64,000 nt of DNA. It comes from Ruminococcus sp. Its GTDB lineage: Bacteria; Bacillota; Clostridia; Oscillospirales; Ruminococcaceae. The stretch is from contig JAETQO010000023.1 in NCBI GenBank assembly GCA_021770655.1, positions 1-64,000 on the forward strand, written 5' to 3'. Positions 53,834-62,883 of the stretch are shown in pieces (the stretch's first letter is position 1; each line of letters begins with the position of its first letter). The notes beneath the pieces were generated by a model. That model worked only from the letters and a program-made list of their open reading frames with translations, made no database searches and was not told where the DNA came from. The translations under genes and the position numbers were made by a program.

Positions 53834-55027
53834 ATGAGCTTAAATGAAACTCCGTCCGGCGAAAGAGTTCACATCGGCTTTTTCGGCAGACGAAACGCAG
53901 GAAAATCAAGCGTTGTCAACGCCGTGACAGGACAGGAGCTTGCAGTGGTCTCCGATACAAAGGGAACTACGACAGACCCCGTAAGCAAGGCTATGGAGCT
54001 TTTGCCCATAGGACCTGTAGTGATGATCGACACACCGGGCTTTGACGACGAGGGCAAGCTCGGCGAGCTGAGAGTGCGTAAAACCAGACAGACGCTCAAC
54101 AAAACCGACATAGCCGTGCTGGTAACAGACTGTACTCTGCCCGACGGAGAATGTGAAAAACAGCTTGTTGAAATATTCAAAGAAAAAAATATACCGTTTA
54201 TCATTGTTAAAAATAAATGCGATCTGCTTGAAAATGTTCCCGCCGACGGAGATAACAAAGTTTTTGTCAGCACAAAGAACAGAACCGGTATAGAAAAGCT
54301 GAAAGAAACTATAGCCGGACTTGCTCCGACAGACGACCGGAAAAGGATAGTCGGCGACCTTATACGTCCGAACGATCTTGTGGTGCTGGTAACTCCCATA
54401 GATACCGCCGCCCCCAAGGGCAGGCTTATACTGCCCCAACAGCAGACCATAAGAGATATTCTTGACGCAGACGCCTGCTCCGTTGTGGTAAAGGAATTTG
54501 AGCTGAAAAGCGTTCTCGGAAAAATATCAAAACCCGCCCTTGTAATCACCGACAGTCAAGTTTTCTCAAGGGTTTCCGCCGATGTCCCTACAGACATTCC
54601 CTTGACCTCTTTTTCTATCCTTATGGCAAGATATAAGGGCTTTCTTGACACGGCGGTAAAGGGCGCCGCGGCTATCGACAGATTAAAAGATGGGGATAAA
54701 ATTCTCATCTCCGAGGGCTGTACTCATCACAGGCAATGCGATGACATAGGTACGGTAAAGATACCGCGCTGGCTGAAAAACTATACGGGAAAAACCTTTG
54801 AATTTTCTTTCTCCTCCGGCGGAGGATTTCCCGACGATCTGTCGGAATACGCTCTGATAATACACTGCGGCGGCTGTATGCTTGGTACAAGAGAAATAAC
54901 ATACCGTATGAAATGCGCGGAGGATCAGAATATCCCCTTCACGAATTACGGCGTGGCAATAGCCTTTATGCAGGGAATTTTAAAACGGAGCGTAGAAATA
55001 TTCCCACATCTTCACGACGAATTATAG
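53834..55027 (+). CDS. hydF: [FeFe]-hydrogenase maturation GTPase HydF
   Basis: The start at 53834 (MSLNETPSGERVHIGFFGRR) follows GGAGGAAAAACTT and gives 397 residues. The G domain has GRRNAGKSSVVNAVTG, DTPGFDDEG and NKCD. The C-terminal part carries the Fe-S ligands CTHHRQCDD and HCGGCM, typical of HydF. HydF is the scaffold on which the diiron subcluster of the H-cluster is built before transfer to the hydrogenase. Confidence 0.95.
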   Translation: MSLNETPSGERVHIGFFGRRNAGKSSVVNAVTGQELAVVSDTKGTTTDPVSKAMELLPIGPVVMIDTPGFDDEGKLGELRVRKTRQTLNKTDIAVLVTDCTLPDGECEKQLVEIFKEKNIPFIIVKNKCDLLENVPADGDNKVFVSTKNRTGIEKLKETIAGLAPTDDRKRIVGDLIRPNDLVVLVTPIDTAAPKGRLILPQQQTIRDILDADACSVVVKEFELKSVLGKISKPALVITDSQVFSRVSADVPTDIPLTSFSILMARYKGFLDTAVKGAAAIDRLKDGDKILISEGCTHHRQCDDIGTVKIPRWLKNYTGKTFEFSFSSGGGFPDDLSEYALIIHCGGCMLGTREITYRMKCAEDQNIPFTNYGVAIAFMQGILKRSVEIFPHLHDEL

Positions 55028-55049
55028 TACCTGAAAGCGGTGAGAGCAA

Positions 55050-56099
55050 TTGAAAAACAAATTCCTCATAGACAAGCTTAACGAAAACAAAGCCCTTTCC
55101 CACAGCGAATGGTTAAAGCTTATTTCCGATCACGACAATGAGGAAAGAGAATATGCGGCGCAAACGGCAAGGGAAATATCCGTCGGCCGATTCGGAAAAA
55201 ACATATTTATAAGAGGCATCATCGAGTTTTCAAACGTCTGTAAAAACGATTGTCTTTACTGCGGGATACGCCGCTCAAATTCGGAGCTCAGCCGATACAG
55301 GCTTACAAAAGAGGAAATACTCTCCTGCTGTGAAGAGGGCTACAACTGCGGATTCCGCACCTTTGTACTTCAAAGCGGCGAGGATATGTTTTACACCGCA
55401 GAGCTTATGTGCGAAATAATCAGGGAGATAAAAAAACGCTTTCCCGACTGCGCCGTTACGCTTTCGCTGGGAGAAAAAAGCGAGGAGGATTACCGCCTGA
55501 TGTTCGAGGCAGGCGCAGACAGGTATCTTCTCCGTCACGAAACCGCCGACGAAACCCATTACCGCTCTCTGCATCCCCCGCAGATGTCATGGAAACACCG
55601 AATGAAATGTCTTGAAGATCTGAAAGAAATCGGTTTTCAGACAGGCTGCGGAATGATGATAGGCTCGCCGTTCCAAACGGCTGAGTGTCTGGCTGAAGAT
55701 ATGGAATTTATGTGCGCATTCAAGCCCCATATGATAGGGCTTGGACCCTTTATTCCCCACAGTGCCACGCCTTTCAGGGATAAGCCCGCAGGCTCGCTTG
55801 AACTTACGCTGTTTCTTCTGAGCCTTTGCAGGATAATGCTTCCCGACGTGCTTCTCCCTGCCACCACCGCTCTCGGCACGATAGACCCCAAAGGCAGAGA
55901 ATACGGCGTGCTTGCAGGCGCGAACGTAATAATGCCTAACCTTTCCCCAACAGCAGTGAGAAAAAAATATATGCTTTACGACAATAAAATATGCACGGGA
56001 GATGAATCGGCACAGTGCAGAGCCTGCCTTGAACGGAGAATGAACTCCATAGGCTATTCTATAAAAATCACAAGAGGAGATCACATAAGTCATGATTAA
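55050..56099 (+). CDS. hydE: [FeFe]-hydrogenase radical SAM maturase HydE
   Basis: The TTG at 55050 follows GGTGAGAGC. The 349-residue enzyme has the radical [17 protein letters not shown] cluster motif, then [20 protein letters not shown] and [15 protein letters not shown], HydE hallmarks. It acts on the iron precursor that gives the dithiomethylamine-type bridge. The stop overlaps the next gene by eight bases, so HydE is translationally linked to a NifH-like protein. HydG, the third maturase, is not in the window. Confidence 0.92.
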   Translation: MKNKFLIDKLNENKALSHSEWLKLISDHDNEEREYAAQTAREISVGRFGKNIFIRGIIEFSNVCKNDCLYCGIRRSNSELSRYRLTKEEILSCCEEGYNCGFRTFVLQSGEDMFYTAELMCEIIREIKKRFPDCAVTLSLGEKSEEDYRLMFEAGADRYLLRHETADETHYRSLHPPQMSWKHRMKCLEDLKEIGFQTGCGMMIGSPFQTAECLAEDMEFMCAFKPHMIGLGPFIPHSATPFRDKPAGSLELTLFLLSLCRIMLPDVLLPATTALGTIDPKGREYGVLAGANVIMPNLSPTAVRKKYMLYDNKICTGDESAQCRACLERRMNSIGYSIKITRGDHISHD

Positions 56100-56844
56100 G
56101 CTTGCTTTTTACGGAAAGGGCGGAATAGGAAAATCCACCACCGCTTCAAATCTCTGTGCCGCTTTGTCGGAAAAAGGGCTGAGAGTAATGCAGATAGGAT
56201 GCGACCCGAAAGCCGACTCGACTGTGCTTCTGCACGGCGGCACAAAAATACCTACGGTGCTGGAGCTTGTAAGAAACGGAAAACCCTTTACGCTTGATGA
56301 TATGGTCTGCAAAGGCTACGGTTCGGTTATCTGCGTAGAGGCAGGCGGTCCCGTACCGGGACTTGGCTGTGCGGGCAGAGGAATAATCGCCGCGCTGGAG
56401 GAGCTTGACAAGAAAGGCGCTTATGAAAAATTCTCTCCCGACGTCGTGGTATACGACGTTCTGGGCGATGTTGTCTGCGGTGGATTTTCAATGCCTATGC
56501 GAAAGGGCTATGCCGACAAGGTATTCATAATAACATCAGGTGAAAACATGTCTATACACGCCGCCGCAAATATCGCAATAGCGGTAGACAATTTTAAAGA
56601 CAGAGGCTACGCAGGACTCGGCGGACTTATCCTGAACAGACGGAACGTCAAAAACGAGGACGAAAAAGTCTCCGAGCTTGCGGACGATTTTCACACCTCA
56701 GTAATAGCCTCCATTGACAGGAGCGAAACTGTAGAGGACGCCGAAAACCTTTGCAAAACCGTTATCGAAGCCTTTCCCGAAAGCGAAGCGGCAAAACAAT
56801 ACAGAATTCTTGCAGACGGCGTTTTGAATGTCTGCGGAATGTGA
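56092..56844 (+). CDS. NifH-like ATPase/reductase 1
   Basis: The 250-residue protein keeps the P-loop GKGGIGKST (8-16), the switch [11 protein letters not shown], the 4Fe-4S ligand C97 in GLGCAGRG and C132 in DVVCGGF. It is a full nitrogenase-reductase-type subunit that should form a dimer with one cluster and pass electrons using ATP. It is directly followed by D1. Its sequence differs clearly from the second NifH-like protein at 59322. Which reductase partner it serves is inferred from gene order. Confidence 0.92.
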   Translation: MIKLAFYGKGGIGKSTTASNLCAALSEKGLRVMQIGCDPKADSTVLLHGGTKIPTVLELVRNGKPFTLDDMVCKGYGSVICVEAGGPVPGLGCAGRGIIAALEELDKKGAYEKFSPDVVVYDVLGDVVCGGFSMPMRKGYADKVFIITSGENMSIHAAANIAIAVDNFKDRGYAGLGGLILNRRNVKNEDEKVSELADDFHTSVIASIDRSETVEDAENLCKTVIEAFPESEAAKQYRILADGVLNVCGM

Positions 56845-56852
56845 GGATAAAA

Positions 56853-58169
56853 ATGCTGAAGGCTATAGATCAGAATATCCCGTCGGTAAATATCGCCGAA
56901 GCCCGGTTTCCCTCGCCGTTCAGAAGCGGACTGGAATACAACGCTCCCGCCAGAGGAACATGGAATATAGTCCATACAGGTATGCTAATTCCCGAAGCGC
57001 ATCAGATATTCGTATGCGCAAGGGGCTGTCTGAGAGGAGTTATACTCACAGCAGCGGAAATGAACGCTATGGACAGAATGTCATGGGTTTCTGTCAGCGA
57101 AAACGACCTTTACGACGGCACAATGGAGCAGGACGTTATCGACGGCGTGACCGAAATATTAAACAGAATGGAAAAGCGGCCGCCCTGCGTACTGCTGTTT
57201 TTAAGCTGTGTGCATCTTTTCGCAGGCTGTGATTTCAAGATGATAATTGAACGTCTGGGAGAAATTTTTCCCGACGTGCATTTCACCGACTGCTATATGA
57301 CCCCGACTATGCGAAAGACCGTTACCCCCGACTGCCTTATGCGGAAACAGCTTTACGAACCGCTCAAAGCCGTAAAGAAAGATACAAAAACAGCCGCAGT
57401 GATCGGCTGTGACAGACCCACCGACAAAGCCTCGGAGCTTGTAGGTCTTATAAGCACGGCAGGCTTTAAGCTTACTGATATAACGGAATGTAAAACCTAC
57501 GGCGAATATCTCGATATTGCAAAAAGCTCTCTTAATATTACATATATCCCTGCGGCAAAATCGGCGGGAGATGAGCTTGAAAAAAGGTTCGGTACAAAGC
57601 ATCTCTACATTCCCCTCAGCTACGGATATGAAGAGATCACCGACTGCTGTAAAAGGCTTTGCGGCGCTCTTGAAATCGATACGCCCGATTTTTCGGAGAA
57701 TATCGCCAAGGCGGAGAAGTCGCTGAAAAATGCCCTCGGCATTATCGGCGATACTCCCATAGCCGTAGATTATACCGCAACGCCCAGACCGCTGGGACTT
57801 TGCCGACTGCTTTCCGAACACGGATTCAACGTAAAGCGCTGTTATGCCGACGTGTTTACCGATGAGGAACAGAATGATTTTGAAGTGCTTGCAAGAAAAT
57901 TCCCCGACCTTGAAATATTCCCAACGGTCAACGTAAAAATGCGCTTTGCGGCAGACTGCGTACAAAAGGAAAAATATCTTGCTATAGGACAAAAAGTGGC
58001 TTATTTCTGCGGCACAGACAACTTCGTAAACATCGTTGCCGGAGGAGGGCTTTACGGTTTTGAGGGCATCTCAAAAATTGCGGAGCTTATGACAGACGCA
58101 TTTTATGAGCCGAAGGACAGACGAACAGTGATTCAATATAAAGGACTGGGGTGTGAAAGCTGTTTATGA
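56853..58169 (+). CDS. NifD-like component-1 protein (D1)
   Basis: The start at 56853 (MLKAIDQNIPSVNIAEARFP) follows GAGGATAAAA and gives 438 residues. The family is recognised from the oxidoreductase/nitrogenase component 1 pattern: VCARGCLRG (C55, C59), LFLSCVHLFAGCD (C119, C126) and DYTATPRPLG late in the sequence, plus GLGCESCL at the end. The cysteines match in spirit the P-cluster ligands of NifD. It is shorter than NifD (about 480-500) and lacks recognisable FeMo-co ligands. The stop overlaps the next gene by four bases. Confidence 0.8.
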   Translation: MLKAIDQNIPSVNIAEARFPSPFRSGLEYNAPARGTWNIVHTGMLIPEAHQIFVCARGCLRGVILTAAEMNAMDRMSWVSVSENDLYDGTMEQDVIDGVTEILNRMEKRPPCVLLFLSCVHLFAGCDFKMIIERLGEIFPDVHFTDCYMTPTMRKTVTPDCLMRKQLYEPLKAVKKDTKTAAVIGCDRPTDKASELVGLISTAGFKLTDITECKTYGEYLDIAKSSLNITYIPAAKSAGDELEKRFGTKHLYIPLSYGYEEITDCCKRLCGALEIDTPDFSENIAKAEKSLKNALGIIGDTPIAVDYTATPRPLGLCRLLSEHGFNVKRCYADVFTDEEQNDFEVLARKFPDLEIFPTVNVKMRFAADCVQKEKYLAIGQKVAYFCGTDNFVNIVAGGGLYGFEGISKIAELMTDAFYEPKDRRTVIQYKGLGCESCL

Positions 58170-59314
58170 CGAACGTTTCAAAAATAATTTCCATATATGC
58201 GGCGGACACATCGGGCGTATGCTCCGCTCTTTACGAGCTTGGCGGAATGACGGTCGTACATGACGCCTCAGGCTGTAACTCCACCTACTCCACTCACGAC
58301 GAGCCCCGCTGGTATGACAAGAACAGCATGATATACATTTCCGCATTGACGGAAACGGACGCTATAATGGGCAACGATCAAAAGCTTATAGACGATATAT
58401 GCTCTGCGGCAAAGGAGCTTGCCCCTGCGTTTATCGCGCTCTGCGGCTCTCCGATGCCTGCAATGACGGGAACGGATATGAACTTTGCCGCCGAAGAGAT
58501 CGCACTTGTCACAGGCATAGAGACCTTTGCGATCAACACAAACGGTACTCACTCCTACCTTTACGGTGCAGGACAGGCGTTTGCAAAAATCGCCGGAAAC
58601 TTTTGTACCGAAAGAAAAAAAACGGACAAAATGTCGGTGAATATTTTAGGCGCGACCCCCCTTGATTTTTCCCTGAACGGCAGTATAGAGTCTATAAAAA
58701 AGTGGCTTTGCGAAAACGGATTTTCGGTAAAGACCTGTTTTGCAATGGGTTCAGATCTGAGCGAAATATCCCACGCCCCCGAGGCTCAGGTAAATCTTGT
58801 TATCTCCTCATCGGGAATACCGGCGGCAAAGTATTTTTACGACAGGTTCGGCATACCTTTTGTTGCAGGAGTTCCCATAGGAAAAAGCTTTTCCGAAACA
58901 TTGGCTCAAAACCTTAAAACGGCAGTCAAAACAGGGAAATGCCTTTTCCCTGCCTCGGAAAGAATTTCGTCCGATAACGGCTTTATTGTCACGGGCGAAA
59001 GCGTTTATGCGTCATCGCTTGCGGCGGCGGTAACGAAAGACCTGTCCATGCCCGTCAAAGTTCTCTCCACAGTAAGCGACAGCGACGACGGCTCTCTTGC
59101 AAAAGGCGACATCATCTGCCGCTCCGAAGAAGAGCTTGAAAAAGAATTTGCAAAAGCTTCTCTTGTCATCGCCGACCCGCTTTTTTCGCCCATTTGTCCC
59201 AAGGGAAGATTTTCTGCACTTCCCCATGAGGCTTTTTCGGGCAGATGCTTTTCAAAATCGATACCCAATCTCATAAACGCAGATATATCGGGACTTCTCA
59301 CCCAAGGAGGATAA
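58166..59314 (+). CDS. NifK-like component-1 protein (K1)
   Basis: The 382-residue protein begins [20 protein letters not shown] and has [20 protein letters not shown] with C37, and [16 protein letters not shown] with C93, the two positions that correspond to P-cluster ligands of NifK. HDEPRW follows. It is short for NifK (about 510) and closest in plan to K2 at 61389. With D1 it should form a heterodimer or tetramer reduced by H1. Confidence 0.78.
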   Translation: MTNVSKIISIYAADTSGVCSALYELGGMTVVHDASGCNSTYSTHDEPRWYDKNSMIYISALTETDAIMGNDQKLIDDICSAAKELAPAFIALCGSPMPAMTGTDMNFAAEEIALVTGIETFAINTNGTHSYLYGAGQAFAKIAGNFCTERKKTDKMSVNILGATPLDFSLNGSIESIKKWLCENGFSVKTCFAMGSDLSEISHAPEAQVNLVISSSGIPAAKYFYDRFGIPFVAGVPIGKSFSETLAQNLKTAVKTGKCLFPASERISSDNGFIVTGESVYASSLAAAVTKDLSMPVKVLSTVSDSDDGSLAKGDIICRSEEELEKEFAKASLVIADPLFSPICPKGRFSALPHEAFSGRCFSKSIPNLINADISGLLTQGG

Positions 59315-59321
59315 AAATACA

Positions 59322-60089
59322 ATGATAAAAATAGCCGTATACGGAAAGGGCGGAATAGGTAAATCCACCGTCACGGGAAATCTGGCCGCCGCTTTCGCAA
59401 GCCTCGGAAAGCGCGTGATACAAATAGGCTGCGACCCCAAGGCGGACTCTACCATAAATCTGCTGGGCGGCGAACCCGTCACCCCTGTTATGAACTACCT
59501 CAGAGAACACGACGACGAACCGACAAGCGTCGAAGAAATCTCAAAGCAGGGTTTCGGAGGGGTTCTCTGCATAGAAACGGGAGGCCCTACTCCGGGGCTT
59601 GGCTGCGCAGGCAGAGGAATAATCACAACCTTCAGTCTGCTGGAAGACCTTAAGCTGTTTGAAAAATATAAACCCGACGTGGTGCTTTACGATGTTCTGG
59701 GCGACGTGGTCTGCGGAGGCTTTGCCGCACCTATAAGAGAGGGCTACGCCTCAAAGGTGCTTATCGTTACCTCGGGAGAAAAAATGTCTCTCTATGCCGC
59801 AAACAATATCAACAGCGCAGTAAAGAATTTTGCCGACCGAAGTTATGCAAAGGTAAGAGGGATAGTCCTTAACCGACGGGCGGTGGAGGACGAAGAACGC
59901 AAGGTAACGGAGTTTGCCGAAAAAGCAGGGCTTTCCATAGTCGCAGACATTCCCAGGAGCGGCGATATTATCCGCTTTGAGGATATGGGAAAAACCGTTA
60001 TCGAGGGCGACCCGGAATGTGAAACAAGCAAGCGCTTTTTCGAGCTTGCAAAGCTTCTTCTGAACGACGGAGAAAATGAAAATGAATAA
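59322..60089 (+). CDS. NifH-like ATPase/reductase 2
   Basis: The 255-residue protein begins [20 protein letters not shown] and has [29 protein letters not shown] and [10 protein letters not shown], so both cluster cysteines are kept. It is the reductase of the second module. The gene starts seven bases after K1 and overlaps D2. Confidence 0.92.
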   Translation: MIKIAVYGKGGIGKSTVTGNLAAAFASLGKRVIQIGCDPKADSTINLLGGEPVTPVMNYLREHDDEPTSVEEISKQGFGGVLCIETGGPTPGLGCAGRGIITTFSLLEDLKLFEKYKPDVVLYDVLGDVVCGGFAAPIREGYASKVLIVTSGEKMSLYAANNINSAVKNFADRSYAKVRGIVLNRRAVEDEERKVTEFAEKAGLSIVADIPRSGDIIRFEDMGKTVIEGDPECETSKRFFELAKLLLNDGENENE

Positions 60090-61392
60090 GGCTTACTGTA
60101 TAACCGCCGATGAACTGGCGGAAAGAGGATATAAAAACATACCGGACGAACTGCTTTCGGCAAAGCACCTCATCTACAGCTCTCCGGCCACACTGGCGTT
60201 CAATTCACCCGGAGCGCAGGGATTCGGCGTAAAAAGAGCGGGACTTGCCGTACCGGGTTCGGTAATGCTTCTGGTCTCTCCCGCCTGCTGCGGACGGAAC
60301 ACCTCGGCGCTGGGCGCTGAAAGCAGCTATGCCGACAGGTTTTTCTATCTGCTGCTGGACGATACCGACATCGTCACAGGCAGACATCTCAGCAAGATTC
60401 CACAGGCAGTAAAAGAGGTCTGCGACAGTCTTGACTATACTCCCTCTGCGGTGATGATATGTATAACCTGCGTTGACGCCCTGCTGGGAACGGATATGGA
60501 AAGAGTGTGCAGAAAATGCTCCGATTTTGCAGGCGTTCCTACTGTACCCTGCTATATGTACGCACTCACCAGAGAAAAACGGCTCCCGCCTATGTCGGCG
60601 GTAAGAAAATCGGTCTATTCGCTTTTAAAGCCTACAAAGAGAAGACCCGACGAGGTAAACATAATGGGATTTTTTTCACCCCTCATGGACGACTGCGAGC
60701 TGTATGCCCTTTTAAAAAGCGCGGGAGTAAAAAAGGTAAGAGAAATATCCCGCTGTGAAACCTTTGAAGAGTACGAAAAAATCGCGCAGGCAAATTTCTC
60801 TCTTGTGCTTAACACTGAGGCAAGATATGCGGCGCAGGAAATGCAGAGATCCCTTGGGATACCGAGCGTGGAGCTGTTAAGGCTTTATCAGGCAGACAAG
60901 ATACATAATCAGTACCGCCTGCTGGGAAAAGCAATAGGCGCAGAGCTTGACGACCGTGAGTATTATGACGATACTCTTAAAACCATAGAGAATTTCAAAG
61001 ATAAGTACGGCGAAATAACCTTTGCCGTAGGGGAATTTTCCAACTGCGATCCTATCGAAACAGCCTTGGCTCTTTTGCGGTACGGCTTTAAGGTGTCCGA
61101 AATTTTCGCGACCGTGGGAGAACTTAACTTCTCATTTGTGAAAAAAATTGCGGAGCTTTCTCCGAAAACAAGAATATATTCAAATCTTTCCCCCACAATG
61201 CTCTATTACGAGCCGGACGGAGAGATAGACGCATATATCGGCAAGGACTGTAAGTATTATCACCCCGACGCCGTGGGAGCGGATTGGAACGAAGAGATAC
61301 AGCCCTTCGGCTATGCAGGCGTAAAAGCGCTGTTCAAAGAGCTTGACAAACAGCTTAACGGAAATAAGCGGAAGGGAGAGCGGAAACAATGA
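60076..61392 (+). CDS. NifD-like component-1 protein (D2)
   Basis: The 438-residue protein has [11 protein letters not shown] (C71, C72) and [14 protein letters not shown] (C129, C132), counterparts of the component-1 cysteines in D1. Later segments (DADK type [20 protein letters not shown]) hold further Cys and His that could bind a cofactor. The start could be 60076 or 60082; GACGGAG lies before both. It overlaps NifH2 and K2. Confidence 0.78.
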   Translation: MKMNKAYCITADELAERGYKNIPDELLSAKHLIYSSPATLAFNSPGAQGFGVKRAGLAVPGSVMLLVSPACCGRNTSALGAESSYADRFFYLLLDDTDIVTGRHLSKIPQAVKEVCDSLDYTPSAVMICITCVDALLGTDMERVCRKCSDFAGVPTVPCYMYALTREKRLPPMSAVRKSVYSLLKPTKRRPDEVNIMGFFSPLMDDCELYALLKSAGVKKVREISRCETFEEYEKIAQANFSLVLNTEARYAAQEMQRSLGIPSVELLRLYQADKIHNQYRLLGKAIGAELDDREYYDDTLKTIENFKDKYGEITFAVGEFSNCDPIETALALLRYGFKVSEIFATVGELNFSFVKKIAELSPKTRIYSNLSPTMLYYEPDGEIDAYIGKDCKYYHPDAVGADWNEEIQPFGYAGVKALFKELDKQLNGNKRKGERKQ

Positions 61393-62429
61393 AAAATCTA
61401 CTGAAATTTCTAACTCCCTTCGCCCCCGACCAGTCGGGAGCCTCGGCAGCGCTTTACGAGCTTGGCGGTCTGATCGTCATATGCGACGCAGGCGGCTGTG
61501 CAGGAAACGTCTGCGGCTTTGACGAACCTCGCTGGTTCACCCGCAAAAGCGCAATTTTCAGCGCAGGACTCCGAGATATGGACGCTATCCTCGGCAGAGA
61601 CGACAAGCTTGTGGAAAAGCTGTCAAAGGCGGCACAGCAGATAAAGCCTGCTTTCACCGCAATAATCGGCACTCCCGTGCCTGCGGTCATAGCCACAGAC
61701 TTCCGCGCCCTCAGAAAAATGACTGAAAAAGCCACGGGACTTCCCTGTATAACCTGTGAATGTACAGGCACCAATTACTACGACGCAGGCGAGGAACAGG
61801 CTTTTCTGGACATATTCAAAGCCTTTGCGGAAAAATCTCTCCCCGTACAAAAGGGCAGACTTGGAATAATCGGAGCAACGCCTCTTGAAATAAGCAGTAT
61901 CAGCGCAGACAAATTTATAACCGCCTGCAAAAAGCAGGGCTGGAAAGACCCTGTGTGCTACGGAATGGGAACAGGACTTGACGAGATCAAAGCCGCCTCT
62001 TCGGCAGAAAAAAACCTCGTGATCTCTCCCGCAGGAATAAAAGCGGCAGAGTATCTCAAAGAGAAATTCTCAACGCCCTATGAAATAGATTTCCCTTGTA
62101 TTCCCGAAAGCGTAATAAACAGCGCTCAAAACCTGAACGGCAAAAAGGTCCTCATAATCCACACCCAGACCGCCGCAAATTCTCTGAGGGAAAAGCTTAC
62201 CTCCGAATACGGCTGTGAGTGTACGGCGGCAACGTTCTTTATGCAAAAAAGTACCCTCTGCCGCAAGGGAGATTTCAAACTTAACGGCGAAGAAGACCTG
62301 CAAAACATCACCTCGCAAGACTACGACGTGGTGATAGGCGATAAAGCCCTTCGGCGCGCAATGAAAAACTTTAAAGGAGAATTTATAGATTTTCCGCACT
62401 TTGCACTGTCGGGAAATCTTACAGACTGA
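61389..62429 (+). CDS. NifK-like component-1 protein (K2)
   Basis: The 346-residue protein begins [20 protein letters not shown] with ALYELGGLIVICDAGGCAGN and VCGFDEPRW (C32, C37, C42). The second ligand position that is C93 in K1 is here TAIIGTPVPAVIATD, with no cysteine. So K2 could not hold a standard P-cluster. It is the smallest component-1 protein of the cluster. Confidence 0.78.
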   Translation: MKNLLKFLTPFAPDQSGASAALYELGGLIVICDAGGCAGNVCGFDEPRWFTRKSAIFSAGLRDMDAILGRDDKLVEKLSKAAQQIKPAFTAIIGTPVPAVIATDFRALRKMTEKATGLPCITCECTGTNYYDAGEEQAFLDIFKAFAEKSLPVQKGRLGIIGATPLEISSISADKFITACKKQGWKDPVCYGMGTGLDEIKAASSAEKNLVISPAGIKAAEYLKEKFSTPYEIDFPCIPESVINSAQNLNGKKVLIIHTQTAANSLREKLTSEYGCECTAATFFMQKSTLCRKGDFKLNGEEDLQNITSQDYDVVIGDKALRRAMKNFKGEFIDFPHFALSGNLTD

Positions 62430-62447
62430 TCGAAAGGAGATTCTTAC

Positions 62448-62849
62448 ATGATTGAGGAAATAATCGAAAAACTTGAAGAAAAGCTTGACTCTGATGACTT
62501 TGAATATGTAATGGAGGACTGTATGCAGGAGCTTGACGAAAGTGGAGCAGGGATAACGGCAGTCGAACCCCTGCTCAGACTTATGGAACGCCACCCCCTT
62601 TCCGACTTCGGAATGCCCGGCGCAATTGTCCGCTATGCGGAGCAGTTTTACGGCAGAGGTTACGAGGATATTCTCGCAAGCTCCGTTGATCGCAGACCCG
62701 CATTGCATACGGTATGGATGCTGAACAGAATTATCAACGCCAAGGAAGAAGAAACCGAAAAGGAAAAATACGAAAACGTTATGATAAACATTCTTGAACG
62801 TCCCGATGTAGAAGATGAGATAAAAAATTCGGTAAGAGAACTGTTATAA
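62448..62849 (+). CDS. Small acidic protein in the cluster, 133 aa
   Basis: The protein is helical and acidic (MIEEIIEKLEEKLDSDDFEY, LLRLMERHPLSDFGMPGAIV, NRIINAKEEETEKEKYENV). It has no signal or membrane segment and no family I recognise. An AAAGGAGAT ribosome binding site precedes it. It sits between the second module and hypF in the same direction, so a role in the same pathway is possible, or it is a passenger such as an immunity-like gene. Confidence 0.75.
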   Translation: MIEEIIEKLEEKLDSDDFEYVMEDCMQELDESGAGITAVEPLLRLMERHPLSDFGMPGAIVRYAEQFYGRGYEDILASSVDRRPALHTVWMLNRIINAKEEETEKEKYENVMINILERPDVEDEIKNSVRELL

Positions 62850-62883
62850 AGGTTCACTCAATTTCAGTTTCAGGAGGAATAAA

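Noticed and set aside
56092..62429. Canonical nitrogen-fixation nifHDK genes
   Set aside because: NifH-like proteins are typical, but the component-1 proteins are short, lack recognisable FeMo-cofactor ligands and stand beside hydEF without nifB/E/N, so nitrogen fixation is not supported.
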